Positions 1 through 5,217 of a stretch of 6,728 nt of DNA are shown here, in pieces. The stretch's first letter is position 1. Each line of letters begins with the position of its first letter. This DNA comes from Nitrospira sp. UBA5698. Its GTDB lineage: Bacteria; Nitrospirota; Nitrospiria; Nitrospirales; Nitrospiraceae. A program made the position numbers and the translations under genes. Under the pieces are notes generated by a model, which saw nothing but the letters and a program-made list of their open reading frames with translations, ran no database searches and had not been told where the DNA came from. The DNA is taken from NCBI GenBank assembly GCA_002420115.1, contig DIHK01000016.1:1-6728 (forward strand), given 5' to 3'.

Positions 1-25
1 GCCGGGACCCCAGACTCGGATGTTC

Positions 26-60
26 TGTTGCGCCTCCTGCTGTGCGTGAGAGGCGCAACA
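26..60. other. Leader hairpin, 11-bp perfect stem
   Basis: TGTTGCGCCTC (26-36) and GAGGCGCAACA (50-60) are exact inverted copies around a 13-base spacer. No T run follows on either strand, so it is not a standard intrinsic terminator. It lies about 100 bases before the first confidently placed gene. It could be the end of an upstream transcription unit, a leader RNA structure, or a protein-binding palindrome. The right arm overlaps a GAGAGG (48-53) that would be the only Shine-Dalgarno for a possible early ATG at 62. Confidence 0.55.
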
Positions 61-75
61 CATGTTCGTGAAAGA

Positions 76-91
76 GACCGGTGGGCCGGTC
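76..91. other. Short leader palindrome GACCGG-TGGG-CCGGTC
   Basis: Two perfect 6-base arms, 76-81 and 86-91, flank a 4-base spacer. With the hairpin at 26-60 it makes the 163 bases before the first gene palindrome-rich. GAGACC (74-79) could instead pair with GGTCTC (109-114), so the RNA might have alternative folds. I see no convincing -35/-10 promoter in this stretch. Apart from these structures and the ribosome binding site at its end, I recognise nothing in 1-163. Confidence 0.35.
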
Positions 92-163
92 GACGCGCTG
101 TGGCCGTTGGTCTCGGGGGTGGCTGTTCTCATAGGGAGACAGTCCAACAGAAAGGAAACGAGG

Positions 164-421
164 ATGAACACAACAACGATGTATCGGGCGAATGTTCGAA
201 GGGTGAAGAGGCATCCGAATGCGATCCGGGCCGATCGAGCCGCGCGGGCGCTGGCCTACTATCGCGTGGCGGCGCTACGGGAGCCGGGCGCGGCTGTGGA
301 AACGGTTCTGTCCGATTTCCTCACGGATCTCCGTCATTACTGCGAGCGCATGCGTCAGGATCTGGCGGCGCTCGAACGTATGGCACAGGTGAATTACGTG
401 AATGAAACCAATCAACGCTAA
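164..421 (+). CDS. Small uncharacterised plasmid/ICE protein (85 aa)
   Basis: The product is an 85-residue, basic, mostly helical protein with no signal peptide or membrane segment. Its C-terminal half (VLSDFLTDLRHYCERMRQDL onward, about residues 43-75) resembles short acidic/aromatic helices seen in uncharacterised plasmid and integrative-element proteins; this is recollection, not a search result. The start at 164 is chosen because AAAGGAAACGAGG lies just upstream. The frame stays open back to an ATG at 62, but that extension is poor in recognisable structure. It is the first gene of a rightward series and is followed by a strong hairpin before the radC-like gene. The function is unknown; small regulatory or DNA-binding roles are possible but unsupported. 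Confidence 0.6.
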   Translation: MNTTTMYRANVRRVKRHPNAIRADRAARALAYYRVAALREPGAAVETVLSDFLTDLRHYCERMRQDLAALERMAQVNYVNETNQR

Positions 422-433
422 ACACACAAGCGA

Positions 434-463
434 GAGTCGAAACGGTGACACCCGTTCCGACTC
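434..463. other. Intercistronic hairpin before the radC-like gene
   Basis: Arms 434-445 and 452-463 form a 12-position stem (GAGTCG then AACGG, paired with CCGTT then CGACTC). There is one A/C mismatch and a 6-base loop, TGACAC. The structure lies between the stop of the 85-residue gene (421) and the ribosome binding site at about 484-497. No T run follows, so it is more likely a processing, stabilising or attenuating element than an efficient terminator. Its presence argues that 422-500 is non-coding. Confidence 0.5.
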
Positions 464-500
464 CCTGACCATGGATCACACAGAAGGGAAAGGCGAGAAG

Positions 501-1001
501 ATGACGAAGAAGATCGTATCAGCAAATCAGAATCAGCATGACACCACGTCAGTCTGTATCCCCCTCTATCGGCTGCAGGTCGTCAGGGAGCCACATTCGG
601 CCTTGTATGGTGCGCCACGGCTCTCTCAATCGAGTGAGGTGTGCCGCTTTCTCCGGGCCCACTTCGATGGACGCCCGCATGAGGAATTCCTCGTGCTGTT
701 CCTCGACGCGAAACACACCCCTGTCGGGTATCAAGTGGTGTCGGTCGGGAGCCTCACGCTCTCGATCGTGCATCCGCGGGAGGCGTTTAAAGCGGCGGTC
801 TGCATGAGCGCGGCGGCCATGATTTTTTCGCATAACCACCCCTCGGGGGATCCCACACCGAGCCTTGAGGACCGCACCTTGACGAAACGACTCGTCAGCG
901 CGGGCGAGTTACTGGGTATTCGCGTGCTCGACCATATTGTGATGGGGGAGGGGCGGCACGTCTCCTTTGCTGATGAAGGCTGGTTGTACGGGGAGGGGTG
1001 A
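501..1001 (+). CDS. radC: RadC-like JAB/MPN domain protein (166 aa)
   Basis: This is a RadC-family JAB/MPN protein of the short kind common on plasmids and genomic islands, without the N-terminal helix-hairpin-helix part of full-length chromosomal RadC (about 220 aa). The metal-binding JAMM motif is intact: H111-N-H113, seven residues, S121, two residues, D124 (HNHPSGDPTPSLED), with a candidate upstream glutamate at 61 or 62. The fold would predict a zinc-dependent hydrolase, but no substrate is established for RadC and its old link to DNA repair is doubtful. The start at 501 follows AAGGGAAAGGCGAG at 5-10 bases. The frame also opens at 402 (with AGGTGA upstream) and 471, but the extra residues span a hairpin and look untranslated. 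Neighbours suggest an accessory role on a mobile element. Confidence 0.88.
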   Translation: MTKKIVSANQNQHDTTSVCIPLYRLQVVREPHSALYGAPRLSQSSEVCRFLRAHFDGRPHEEFLVLFLDAKHTPVGYQVVSVGSLTLSIVHPREAFKAAVCMSAAAMIFSHNHPSGDPTPSLEDRTLTKRLVSAGELLGIRVLDHIVMGEGRHVSFADEGWLYGEG

Positions 1002-1085
1002 GGCGCCTGTTGACATACTGATGACGGATGACACGAACGGAACCGAACGAGATAACAGACTTGGATGAAGAAGAAAGGATACACC

Positions 1086-1328
1086 ATGACGTTAGACAGG
1101 ATTGACGTATCGCCGAATACAAATGATGACGAGAACTGGCACTGCCCGGATTGCCAGAGCTGGGGACCGTTTACGGTTGACGTGACCAGGCGCGTGAGGC
1201 TCAGCGATGAGGGGCCGCACGTCCTTGACGACGACGGCCCCACGGACTACGACCACCAGGCGTTTGCGAGGTGTCCAGACTGCCAGCGACAGGCCCCCGT
1301 GGCCTCTTTTCGGCACGAAGGAGCGTGA
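1086..1328 (+). CDS. Small zinc-ribbon protein (80 aa)
   Basis: The product is an acidic 80-residue protein with two CPDC knuckles, C20/C23 and C63/C66, about 40 residues apart. Four cysteines in this spacing predict one structural zinc ribbon, which suggests nucleic-acid or protein contact. No enzyme motif, signal peptide or membrane segment is seen. The start at 1086 is chosen over the in-frame ATG at 1065 because AAAGGA (1074-1079) lies six bases before it. The stop is three bases from the next start, so the two genes are probably co-translated. Proteins of this shape occur as hypothetical genes on plasmids and integrative elements. The function is unknown. Confidence 0.72.
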   Translation: MTLDRIDVSPNTNDDENWHCPDCQSWGPFTVDVTRRVRLSDEGPHVLDDDGPTDYDHQAFARCPDCQRQAPVASFRHEGA

Positions 1329-1331
1329 CTC

Positions 1332-1556
1332 ATGACGAAACGAGACCAACGGCGATTTGTGAGCGATCTGCTGAGAAACATCCGTCATGACATCCATGCC
1401 GCCATCAACCAGGACCGTGTTCCCCCCTCATGGGACGGCATCGAGTTACGTGAATACATCGCGGACAAAGCGCAGCGCTCCCGAGCACATCGGGTACTTG
1501 TTGGACAACGGGCGCGTGACTACCGCCACCACATCACGATCAGCGCGGGCTTGTGA
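1332..1556 (+). CDS. Conserved hypothetical plasmid protein (74 aa)
   Basis: This is a basic 74-residue protein with the pattern MTKRDQRRFVSDLLRNIRHD at its start and PPSWDGIELREYIADK in the middle. I recall related short hypothetical proteins with W-D-G-x-E-L-R cores on plasmids and integrative elements, but no function is known to me. It is likely helical, soluble and intracellular. Translation is well supported: GAAGGAG at 1316-1322 overlaps the end of the zinc-ribbon gene, and only three bases separate the two genes. The next gene begins 18 bases after the stop with its own AGGAG. It is a member of the 164-2609 operon. Confidence 0.68.
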   Translation: MTKRDQRRFVSDLLRNIRHDIHAAINQDRVPPSWDGIELREYIADKAQRSRAHRVLVGQRARDYRHHITISAGL

Positions 1557-1574
1557 GAGGAGAGAGGAGCCATC

Positions 1575-2609
1575 ATGGACGAAGCGGAACGACAGGCACG
1601 AGCCTACTGGACGAAACAAGGCGTCGATCGAGCCGTGCAAGACCGAATTTTGGCCGACCTCACCGCAAAGGCCCAACCAGGCGCGTGGGTCGGCCCGTTT
1701 CAGATTCCATACGATTGCCCGGTTACCGGACAGAGAAAGGACGACATCATGACGACATCAGCGGAGACCATCTTTGTCACTCCTGACGGTGACGCAGGAC
1801 CACAGCACGAACTCATTCCGAGTGTGAGCATTGCCAATCTGTTGCAGCAACGGGAGGCGGTCCTGACGCTCTTTCGCGAGGTGCTCGACAAACTGGAGCA
1901 GGCCCATACTCTTGCGACTGCGGCGCGGCTCGGCTTTCCTGACTTCTCAATGGCCCGCGGGTGGCGAGGTCACAGGCTCCACATGACGGGTGAGTTCGCG
2001 AATACAACAACGCTGCTGGAGACATTCCAAGCCTGTATCGATGCCGGCGGATGGACCACGCTCCTGAATGATTCTGGCATGCGCTCGGTCATGTCTGCGT
2101 CGAAGAGAAAGGAGGTGGATGAGCAAATCGGAGCGGAGAAGGTGCCGGAACTCACGCGCGAGGCCATTCGCACCACCTTTGCCACGCTCCATGATTCACG
2201 CATGGCCATGTTCGAGCAGGGGGTGATTGAGTGCTTTCGCCGCCTCTCCTGGGACTACAAGACGAATCTTCCGCAGAAATTTGGAAAGCGGATGGTGATG
2301 ACGTCTCTCACGTCGTATGGTAGCGCCAACATGCGGCAGGCCGATCAGCTGGATGATCTCCTCCGCGTCTTTCATCTCTGTGATGGCAAGCCGGAGGCCG
2401 ATCACCGGACAGGTGCCTATCGTCTCATTACGGATGCGATGCAGCTGACCTCATCGTGGCCGAAGCTCGCCGAGCATGTTTATATCTCCATTCGGCTGTT
2501 CAAAAATCAGAACGGGCATGTGACCTTCAAGCGTCCTGATCTGGTGACGCGACTCAATCGGATCATCGTCAAGCACTATCCCCATGCGTTGCCCGCGCCG
2601 AAAGACTGA
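1575..2609 (+). CDS. DUF4942 family protein with N-terminal extension (344 aa)
   Basis: The C-terminal half matches what I recall of the DUF4942 family of phage and plasmid proteins. Marker stretches are FEQGVIECFRRLSWDYKTN, then KFGKRMV, the acidic LDDLLRVFHLCDGKPEADHR, IRLFKNQNGHVTFKRPDLV, and a terminal LNRIIVKHYPHALP. The function is undetermined; no catalytic motif is evident. Two in-frame starts are each well served: ATG 1575 has AGGAG five bases upstream, and ATG 1749 has AGAAAGGA seven bases upstream. A start at 1749 gives 286 residues, close to what I recall for the family. The first 58 residues (YWTKQGVDRAVQDRILADL, then AKAQPGAWVGPFQI) look like an independent small helical module fused in frame. 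It is the last gene of the operon and is followed by a probable terminator. Confidence 0.8.
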   Translation: MDEAERQARAYWTKQGVDRAVQDRILADLTAKAQPGAWVGPFQIPYDCPVTGQRKDDIMTTSAETIFVTPDGDAGPQHELIPSVSIANLLQQREAVLTLFREVLDKLEQAHTLATAARLGFPDFSMARGWRGHRLHMTGEFANTTTLLETFQACIDAGGWTTLLNDSGMRSVMSASKRKEVDEQIGAEKVPELTREAIRTTFATLHDSRMAMFEQGVIECFRRLSWDYKTNLPQKFGKRMVMTSLTSYGSANMRQADQLDDLLRVFHLCDGKPEADHRTGAYRLITDAMQLTSSWPKLAEHVYISIRLFKNQNGHVTFKRPDLVTRLNRIIVKHYPHALPAPKD

Positions 2610-2643
2610 GGAGGAATGGAGCTGGTGCGATGGGACCGCAGGT

Positions 2644-2677
2644 AGGAGGGGAGGGAATCAGGACTCCCTTTCCTTCT
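2644..2677 (+). terminator. Probable terminator of the 164-2609 operon
   Basis: Bases 2644-2656 (AGGAGGGGAGGGA) can pair with 2665-2677 (TCCCTTTCCTTCT) across an 8-base loop. In RNA this gives 13 consecutive pairs, three of them G-U. The stem begins 35 bases after the DUF4942 stop codon and the downstream side is pyrimidine-rich (TTCTATC follows). There is no uninterrupted U run, so efficiency is uncertain. Position and composition favour a transcription end for the rightward operon. Confidence 0.45.
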
Positions 2678-2692
2678 TTCTATCGCGTGTCT

Positions 2693-2814
2693 CGCCCCTC
2701 ACCCACGACGGGGCGGGGACGCCTGATTCTGAGTTCGGCGAATGGGACGCTGCAGGCGTGCCAGCGTCCGCCCTGGCGCGCTTCCTCGCCCATGGGCCGC
2801 CCCACGTAGGGGCG
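2693..2814. other. Cluster of GC-rich hairpins in the 2610-2878 gap
   Basis: Three perfect inverted repeats follow one another: CGCCCC 2693-2698 with GGGGCG 2710-2715; GGACGCTG 2745-2752 with CAGCGTCC 2762-2769; and CGCCCC 2798-2803 with GGGGCG 2809-2814 around ACGTA. The first and third share the same arms. The 2584-2904 frame through here is open but contains no recognisable domain, so I treat the region as non-coding. Possible roles are transcription termination, a structured RNA, a protein-binding site, or secondary structure that forms when the strand is transferred single-stranded. No iterons, DnaA boxes or direct repeats typical of a replication origin were seen. Confidence 0.45.
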
Positions 2815-2832
2815 TCGCGTTCCATCTCGGCC

Positions 2833-2872
2833 ACACTTGTATGTGGACAAGTGTTACGTTACAGGCTACACT
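2833..2872 (+). promoter_or_regulatory. higBA promoter with overlapping operator palindrome
   Basis: A perfect palindrome, ACACTTGT (2833-2840) and ACAAGTGT (2847-2854) around ATGTGG, overlaps a good sigma70-type promoter: -35 TGGACA (2844-2849, five of six consensus bases), a 17-base spacer, and -10 TACACT (2867-2872). HigA antitoxins usually repress their own operon by binding such palindromes, so HigA or a HigBA complex bound here would cover the -35 box. The predicted transcription start is near 2879, the first base of the higB start codon. Confidence 0.65.
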
Positions 2873-2878
2873 CTGACT

Positions 2879-3169
2879 GTGAAGATACGGAACTTTCTCC
2901 ATAAAGGCTTACAACGACTCTATCTGGATGACAACGCCAAGGGCGTGCCGCCCGATACGGTGGAGAAGTTGCGGAAGATGTTCGCGTTCCTGGACGTGAT
3001 GAGCCGTGTCGACGAAGTGCGCACCCTCACCGCATGGAAACCGCACACGTTGACCGGCGACCGAAAAGGCACGGTCAGCTTGAGCGTGACGCGCAACCGC
3101 CGCTTGACGTTCCGCGTGGATGCCGCCGAACAAGAAATCTATGACGTGAATTTAGAGGATTATCACTAA
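2879..3169 (+). CDS. higB: HigB-type toxin, RelE/ParE superfamily (96 aa)
   Basis: This is a HigB-family toxin, normally a ribosome-dependent mRNA endonuclease that slows growth when the antitoxin is lost. Family marks are FLHKGLQRLYLDD at the start (residues 6-18), the block KPHTLTGDRKG (about 54-64), NRRLTFRV (about 73-80), and the C-terminal DVNLEDYH ending in the Tyr-His pair that is functionally important in characterised HigB. Likely active-site residues are H56, K63, the arginines near 74-79, Y95 and H96. The length of 96 is typical. The GTG at 2879 is chosen by family alignment (VKIRNF). No good Shine-Dalgarno precedes it, and a TTG at 2837 lies inside the operator. higA follows 17 bases later in the usual toxin-first order. 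Confidence 0.9.
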   Translation: MKIRNFLHKGLQRLYLDDNAKGVPPDTVEKLRKMFAFLDVMSRVDEVRTLTAWKPHTLTGDRKGTVSLSVTRNRRLTFRVDAAEQEIYDVNLEDYH

Positions 3170-3186
3170 CCCAGGAGCACCCGGCC

Positions 3187-3486
3187 ATGCCTATGAAGAA
3201 CCCGCCGCATCCCGGCGATTTTATCCGTACCGAGATCATTCAACCGGCTGGTTTGTCCGTCACCGCTGCCGCTGCCGTGCTGGATGTCTCCCGCCCTGCC
3301 CTCTCAAATTTGTTAAACGGTAAGGCTGACCTCACCGGCGAGATGGCCTTGCGGATCGAAAAGGCCTTTGGCGTCAAAATGGATACGCTGATGAAGATGC
3401 AGTCCAATTATGACATTGCCGAGACACGCCGCCGCGAGAAGGACATTAAAGGTGTGCGGCGCTTTCATGCGGCGATGCACCCGTGA
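3187..3486 (+). CDS. higA: HigA-type antitoxin, XRE-family helix-turn-helix (99 aa)
   Basis: This is the antitoxin partner of HigB. It should bind and neutralise the toxin and repress the operon through the palindrome at 2833-2854. The protein begins with the NPPHPGDFIRTE motif typical of HigA. A helix-turn-helix follows at about residues 22-60 (LSVTAAAAVLDVSRPALSNL, then NGKADLTGEMALRIEKAFGV), and a charged C-terminal tail ends it. AGGAG at 3173-3177 lies nine bases before the ATG at 3187; an ATG at 3193 is a possible alternative. The gene is co-transcribed with higB and converges on traM. On a mobile element such a pair commonly acts in post-segregational stabilisation or defence; which applies here cannot be told from sequence. 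Confidence 0.92.
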   Translation: MPMKNPPHPGDFIRTEIIQPAGLSVTAAAAVLDVSRPALSNLLNGKADLTGEMALRIEKAFGVKMDTLMKMQSNYDIAETRRREKDIKGVRRFHAAMHP

Positions 3487-3501
3487 CCGGTGTCCTTGAA
3501 T

Positions 3502-3556
3502 GGGAAGGCAGACAGATGAGGAGGATTCTTCCCAAGGGTCTGATTTTGTCAGAACC
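3502..3556. terminator. Hairpins in the convergent higA/traM gap
   Basis: The 81 bases between the two converging stop codons contain GGGAAG (3502-3507) pairing with CTTCCC (3528-3533), with CCTT/AAGG as a possible extension. Next comes GGGTCTGA (3536-3543) pairing with TCAGAACC (3549-3556), with one mismatch and a TTTTG loop. Neither is followed by a run of T on either strand, so a bidirectional terminator is plausible from position but weak by structure. Rho-dependent ending is an alternative. Confidence 0.35.
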
Positions 3557-3567
3557 TAGCGGACGTG

Positions 3568-4008
3568 TTAAGGGCGCACCATCCAATAGACCACGACGGC
3601 TGAGAGAAAGGTCACGAGTGCTGCGAGGAGATTCAGGTACCCCACTGTGGTGGCCCTGCGCATTCGCGTCTCGGTCGTTTCTAATAGATCGGTGACTTCC
3701 TTCCGGATGGTGCGGGCCAGGTCCGTGGTGTGAGTCGCTATCTGCGCCTTCATGGTCTCCGTGGTGGCCGTAAGCGAGGCCGTGACGATCCGCTCCGCTT
3801 TCGCTGTCGTCTCCGCGCTCCATCGATCGAGTAGGGCCTCGAGCGTCTTGCGATAGTCTTCGAGGAGCGCCTGTTGCGTGGACGTGCTCTCGGCCAACAA
3901 CCGAGCGTGCATGGTCTGCACCATCAAAATCGGATCTTCTCGGTCCAAGGCCACGCCATGCTTCGAGGCAATTTCCTTGAGTAAGTCGTCGGTAGGATCG
4001 TCGCCCAT
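3568..4008 (-). CDS. traM: TraM-like conjugal transfer protein, RP4 type (146 aa)
   Basis: It resembles what I recall of RP4 TraM in length and in the N-terminal pattern LLKEIASKHGVALDREDPIL followed by LMVQTMHARLL. Residues 35-120 are polar, alanine/threonine-rich and probably coiled coil. Residues about 122-143 (VGYLNLLAALVTFLSAVVVY) form one C-terminal membrane helix, so the protein is probably a tail-anchored inner-membrane protein facing the cytoplasm. Its role in transfer is poorly defined. It is the last gene of the leftward traK-traL-traM operon. The ATG at 4008 shares one base with the TGA of traL (TGATG) and has no clear ribosome binding site, so it is probably translated by coupling. 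A GTG at 4011 is also in frame. It is unrelated to F-plasmid TraM despite the name. Confidence 0.82.
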   Translation of the reverse strand: MGDDPTDDLLKEIASKHGVALDREDPILMVQTMHARLLAESTSTQQALLEDYRKTLEALLDRWSAETTAKAERIVTASLTATTETMKAQIATHTTDLARTIRKEVTDLLETTETRMRRATTVGYLNLLAALVTFLSAVVVYWMVRP

Positions 4009-4733
4009 CACAACACCGGCACAGCCGCGAACTGTTCAAAGAGCTGCTTCTTGATGATCGACAACCGTTGCCGCGTCATGATCGTGAGCGAGGGGAGGGC
4101 CATGGCCTCCTCAAACGTGAGATGGGCTTGCAGCATGTCGCTGAGATCGCGCCCAAACGTTTCTTTCTTGAGATCCGGCAGCCGGATCATGGCCGAGATC
4201 CGATCCTTGTGTGCGGTGTAGGCCTTCATCTGCTCAAACGGTTTCCCCTCACGCTCGATCGGACCCCAATAGGGATTGAGCCACACGACAAACGACACGT
4301 CTGCAGGAAATTGTTTCACGAGTTGGGTGAATCCATGCAGAGTATCCGACTGGGCTTGCCCGCCGGTGATGACGGTATGCACCACGATCTGATGGCCCAT
4401 GCCATGCAGCAAGGCCGGAACCTGATTCGTGATCAGATAGGCCGAGAGCGGTACGAAGGAGCTGGCCCCATTGTCGATCACCACATCGCCCTTCGCGTGC
4501 GAGATCAGTTCCACCAGCTGATCAAAACTGCGTGGATCGATCTCCTCGTCCTGGAGGATGTTGAGACGGGTCACGGGGAGGCCCTTATAGGCCTGAAACG
4601 ACGCATTCACGGGATCCGTATCGAGACAGAGCGGGCGCTTCCCTTTGGTCAGTTGGTATTGGGCGATCAAGGCCGCAATCATCGACTTTCCGACGCCGCC
4701 TTTGCCTTGCAAGATCAGATGAATCGTGGCCAT
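4008..4733 (-). CDS. traL: TraL conjugal transfer ATPase, ParA/MinD-like (241 aa)
   Basis: This is a P-loop ATPase of the ParA/MinD/SIMIBI group, close to RP4 TraL and, as I recall it, the same length. The deviant Walker A is GKGGVGKS at residues 10-17 with both lysines. The CLDTDPVNASF block lies near 36-46, and a Walker B-like VVIDNGASSFVPL near 84-96 ends in the family-typical NGASSF. Later conserved stretches are WLNPYWGPIEREGKPFEQMK and LTIMTRQRL. It is cytoplasmic; the exact job in transfer is unknown, with membrane or partner positioning a reasonable guess. ATG 4733 overlaps the traK stop (TAATG). Its ribosome binding site, GAGGAGGAG on the minus strand at 4750-4742, is built into the traK codons for the C-terminal glutamates. 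Confidence 0.93.
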   Translation of the reverse strand: MATIHLILQGKGGVGKSMIAALIAQYQLTKGKRPLCLDTDPVNASFQAYKGLPVTRLNILQDEEIDPRSFDQLVELISHAKGDVVIDNGASSFVPLSAYLITNQVPALLHGMGHQIVVHTVITGGQAQSDTLHGFTQLVKQFPADVSFVVWLNPYWGPIEREGKPFEQMKAYTAHKDRISAMIRLPDLKKETFGRDLSDMLQAHLTFEEAMALPSLTIMTRQRLSIIKKQLFEQFAAVPVL

Positions 4734-5101
4734 TAGTACAGCTCCTCCTCATTGGGAACGGGGTTGAAGACGAAGCCACGGGTGTCGGGGGGACGTGGTG
4801 CGGCCGGCTTCGTGGGTTGAGTCCTGGATGTTGAGCGGTCCGTGGTGGGAGAGGCGGCTGGGTGTGTCACCTGATGGGGCTGCATCAGTTTGCGAACATG
4901 AGCCCGGAAGGTCTCATAGCCACACGCAATCGCCTGTTCCTCATGCAGCGTGTTCCAAATCATGGCGAGAGAACAGCCATCCTTGAGCGCTTGTTCGATC
5001 TCCTTCCGAAGGGCGACCACTTGGGCTCGATTGCGTGCCCCCGGCAAGACCCGTTGCGCCCGTTCTTGGACCCGGACCGAGAGACTTTTCTTGAACGCCA
5101 T
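4733..5101 (-). CDS. traK: TraK-like oriT-binding protein (122 aa)
   Basis: This is a small basic protein in the position of RP4 traK, directly beside oriT and transcribed away from it. The N-terminal 75 residues are basic and helical, with AMIWNTLHEEQAIACGYETF (residues 46-65) and RAHVRKLM matching the TraK core. Next comes a Pro/Thr/Ser-rich linker (about 76-108), then the terminal GFVFNPVPNEEELY that RP4-type TraK proteins also carry. In RP4, TraK binds and bends the DNA between nic and its gene, wrapping it to help TraI act. A GGAGG (minus strand, 5113-5109) lies seven bases before the ATG. The stop overlaps traL. The 117 bases between nic and the start codon are the expected binding region, shorter than I recall for RP4. 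Confidence 0.85.
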   Translation of the reverse strand: MAFKKSLSVRVQERAQRVLPGARNRAQVVALRKEIEQALKDGCSLAMIWNTLHEEQAIACGYETFRAHVRKLMQPHQVTHPAASPTTDRSTSRTQPTKPAAPRPPDTRGFVFNPVPNEEELY

Positions 5102-5133
5102 GCCGTTGCCTCCACGGTTCCTGGCACCTATCG

Positions 5134-5183
5134 TACCAGAATTCGAGAGACACAGTACAGACTTAATACTAAGCCTATACAGA
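5134..5183 (+). repeat. 22-base-spaced TAC(C)AGA repeats in the traK-nic interval
   Basis: TACCAGA (5134-5140), TACAGA (5156-5161) and TACAGA (5178-5183) begin exactly 22 bases apart, about two helical turns, so they would face the same side of the DNA. A near-palindrome, CTTAATACTAAG (5162-5173), lies between the last two. This AT-rich stretch is where TraK would be expected to bind. The repeats are short and may be chance. Confidence 0.3.
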
Positions 5184-5212
5184 TGGACTCAGCAGATTTA
5201 TCAGCGTACAAT
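5184..5212 (+). promoter_or_regulatory. Candidate traJ-traI promoter inside oriT
   Basis: TGGACT (5184-5189, four of six consensus bases) and TACAAT (5207-5212, five of six) are separated by exactly 17 bases. The predicted start of transcription is near 5219, on top of the nic site. Occupancy of oriT by the relaxosome would therefore be expected to repress traJ and traI. No equally good promoter was found for traK on the other strand. Confidence 0.5.
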
Positions 5213-5217
5213 GCGGG

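Noticed and set aside
28..405. 125-residue frame overlapping the first gene
   Set aside because: It is Gly/Arg/Ser-rich, begins at a non-ATG codon inside the leader hairpin, and the overlapping 164-421 frame has a far better ribosome binding site.
402..500. N-terminal extension of the radC-like gene from ATG 402
   Set aside because: An AGGTGA lies upstream, but the added residues cross a strong hairpin and do not resemble RadC; ATG 501 has a better site.
1010..1038. Perfect TTGACA (1010-1015) as a promoter for the zinc-ribbon gene
   Set aside because: No -10-like sequence occurs at 16-18 bases; the match alone is not sufficient.
731..1243. 170-residue minus-strand frame across radC and the zinc-ribbon gene
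   Set aside because: It is antisense to two well-supported genes, shows no domain, and lacks a convincing ribosome binding site.
2837..2878. TTG at 2837 as the higB start
   Set aside because: It lies inside the operator palindrome and upstream of the predicted transcription start; HigB homologues align from the GTG at 2879.
2584..2904. 106-residue plus-strand frame through the hairpin-rich gap
   Set aside because: It overlaps the ends of two real genes and the higBA promoter, and encodes no recognisable domain.
3446..4039. 197-residue minus-strand frame spanning the end of higA and traM
   Set aside because: It overlaps traM in another frame and crosses the higA 3' end; its composition (Arg/Ser/His-rich) is typical of a shadow frame.
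4068..4736. 222-residue plus-strand open frame antisense to traL
   Set aside because: The opposite strand encodes TraL with clear ATPase motifs and operon coupling; the antisense product has no recognisable domain.
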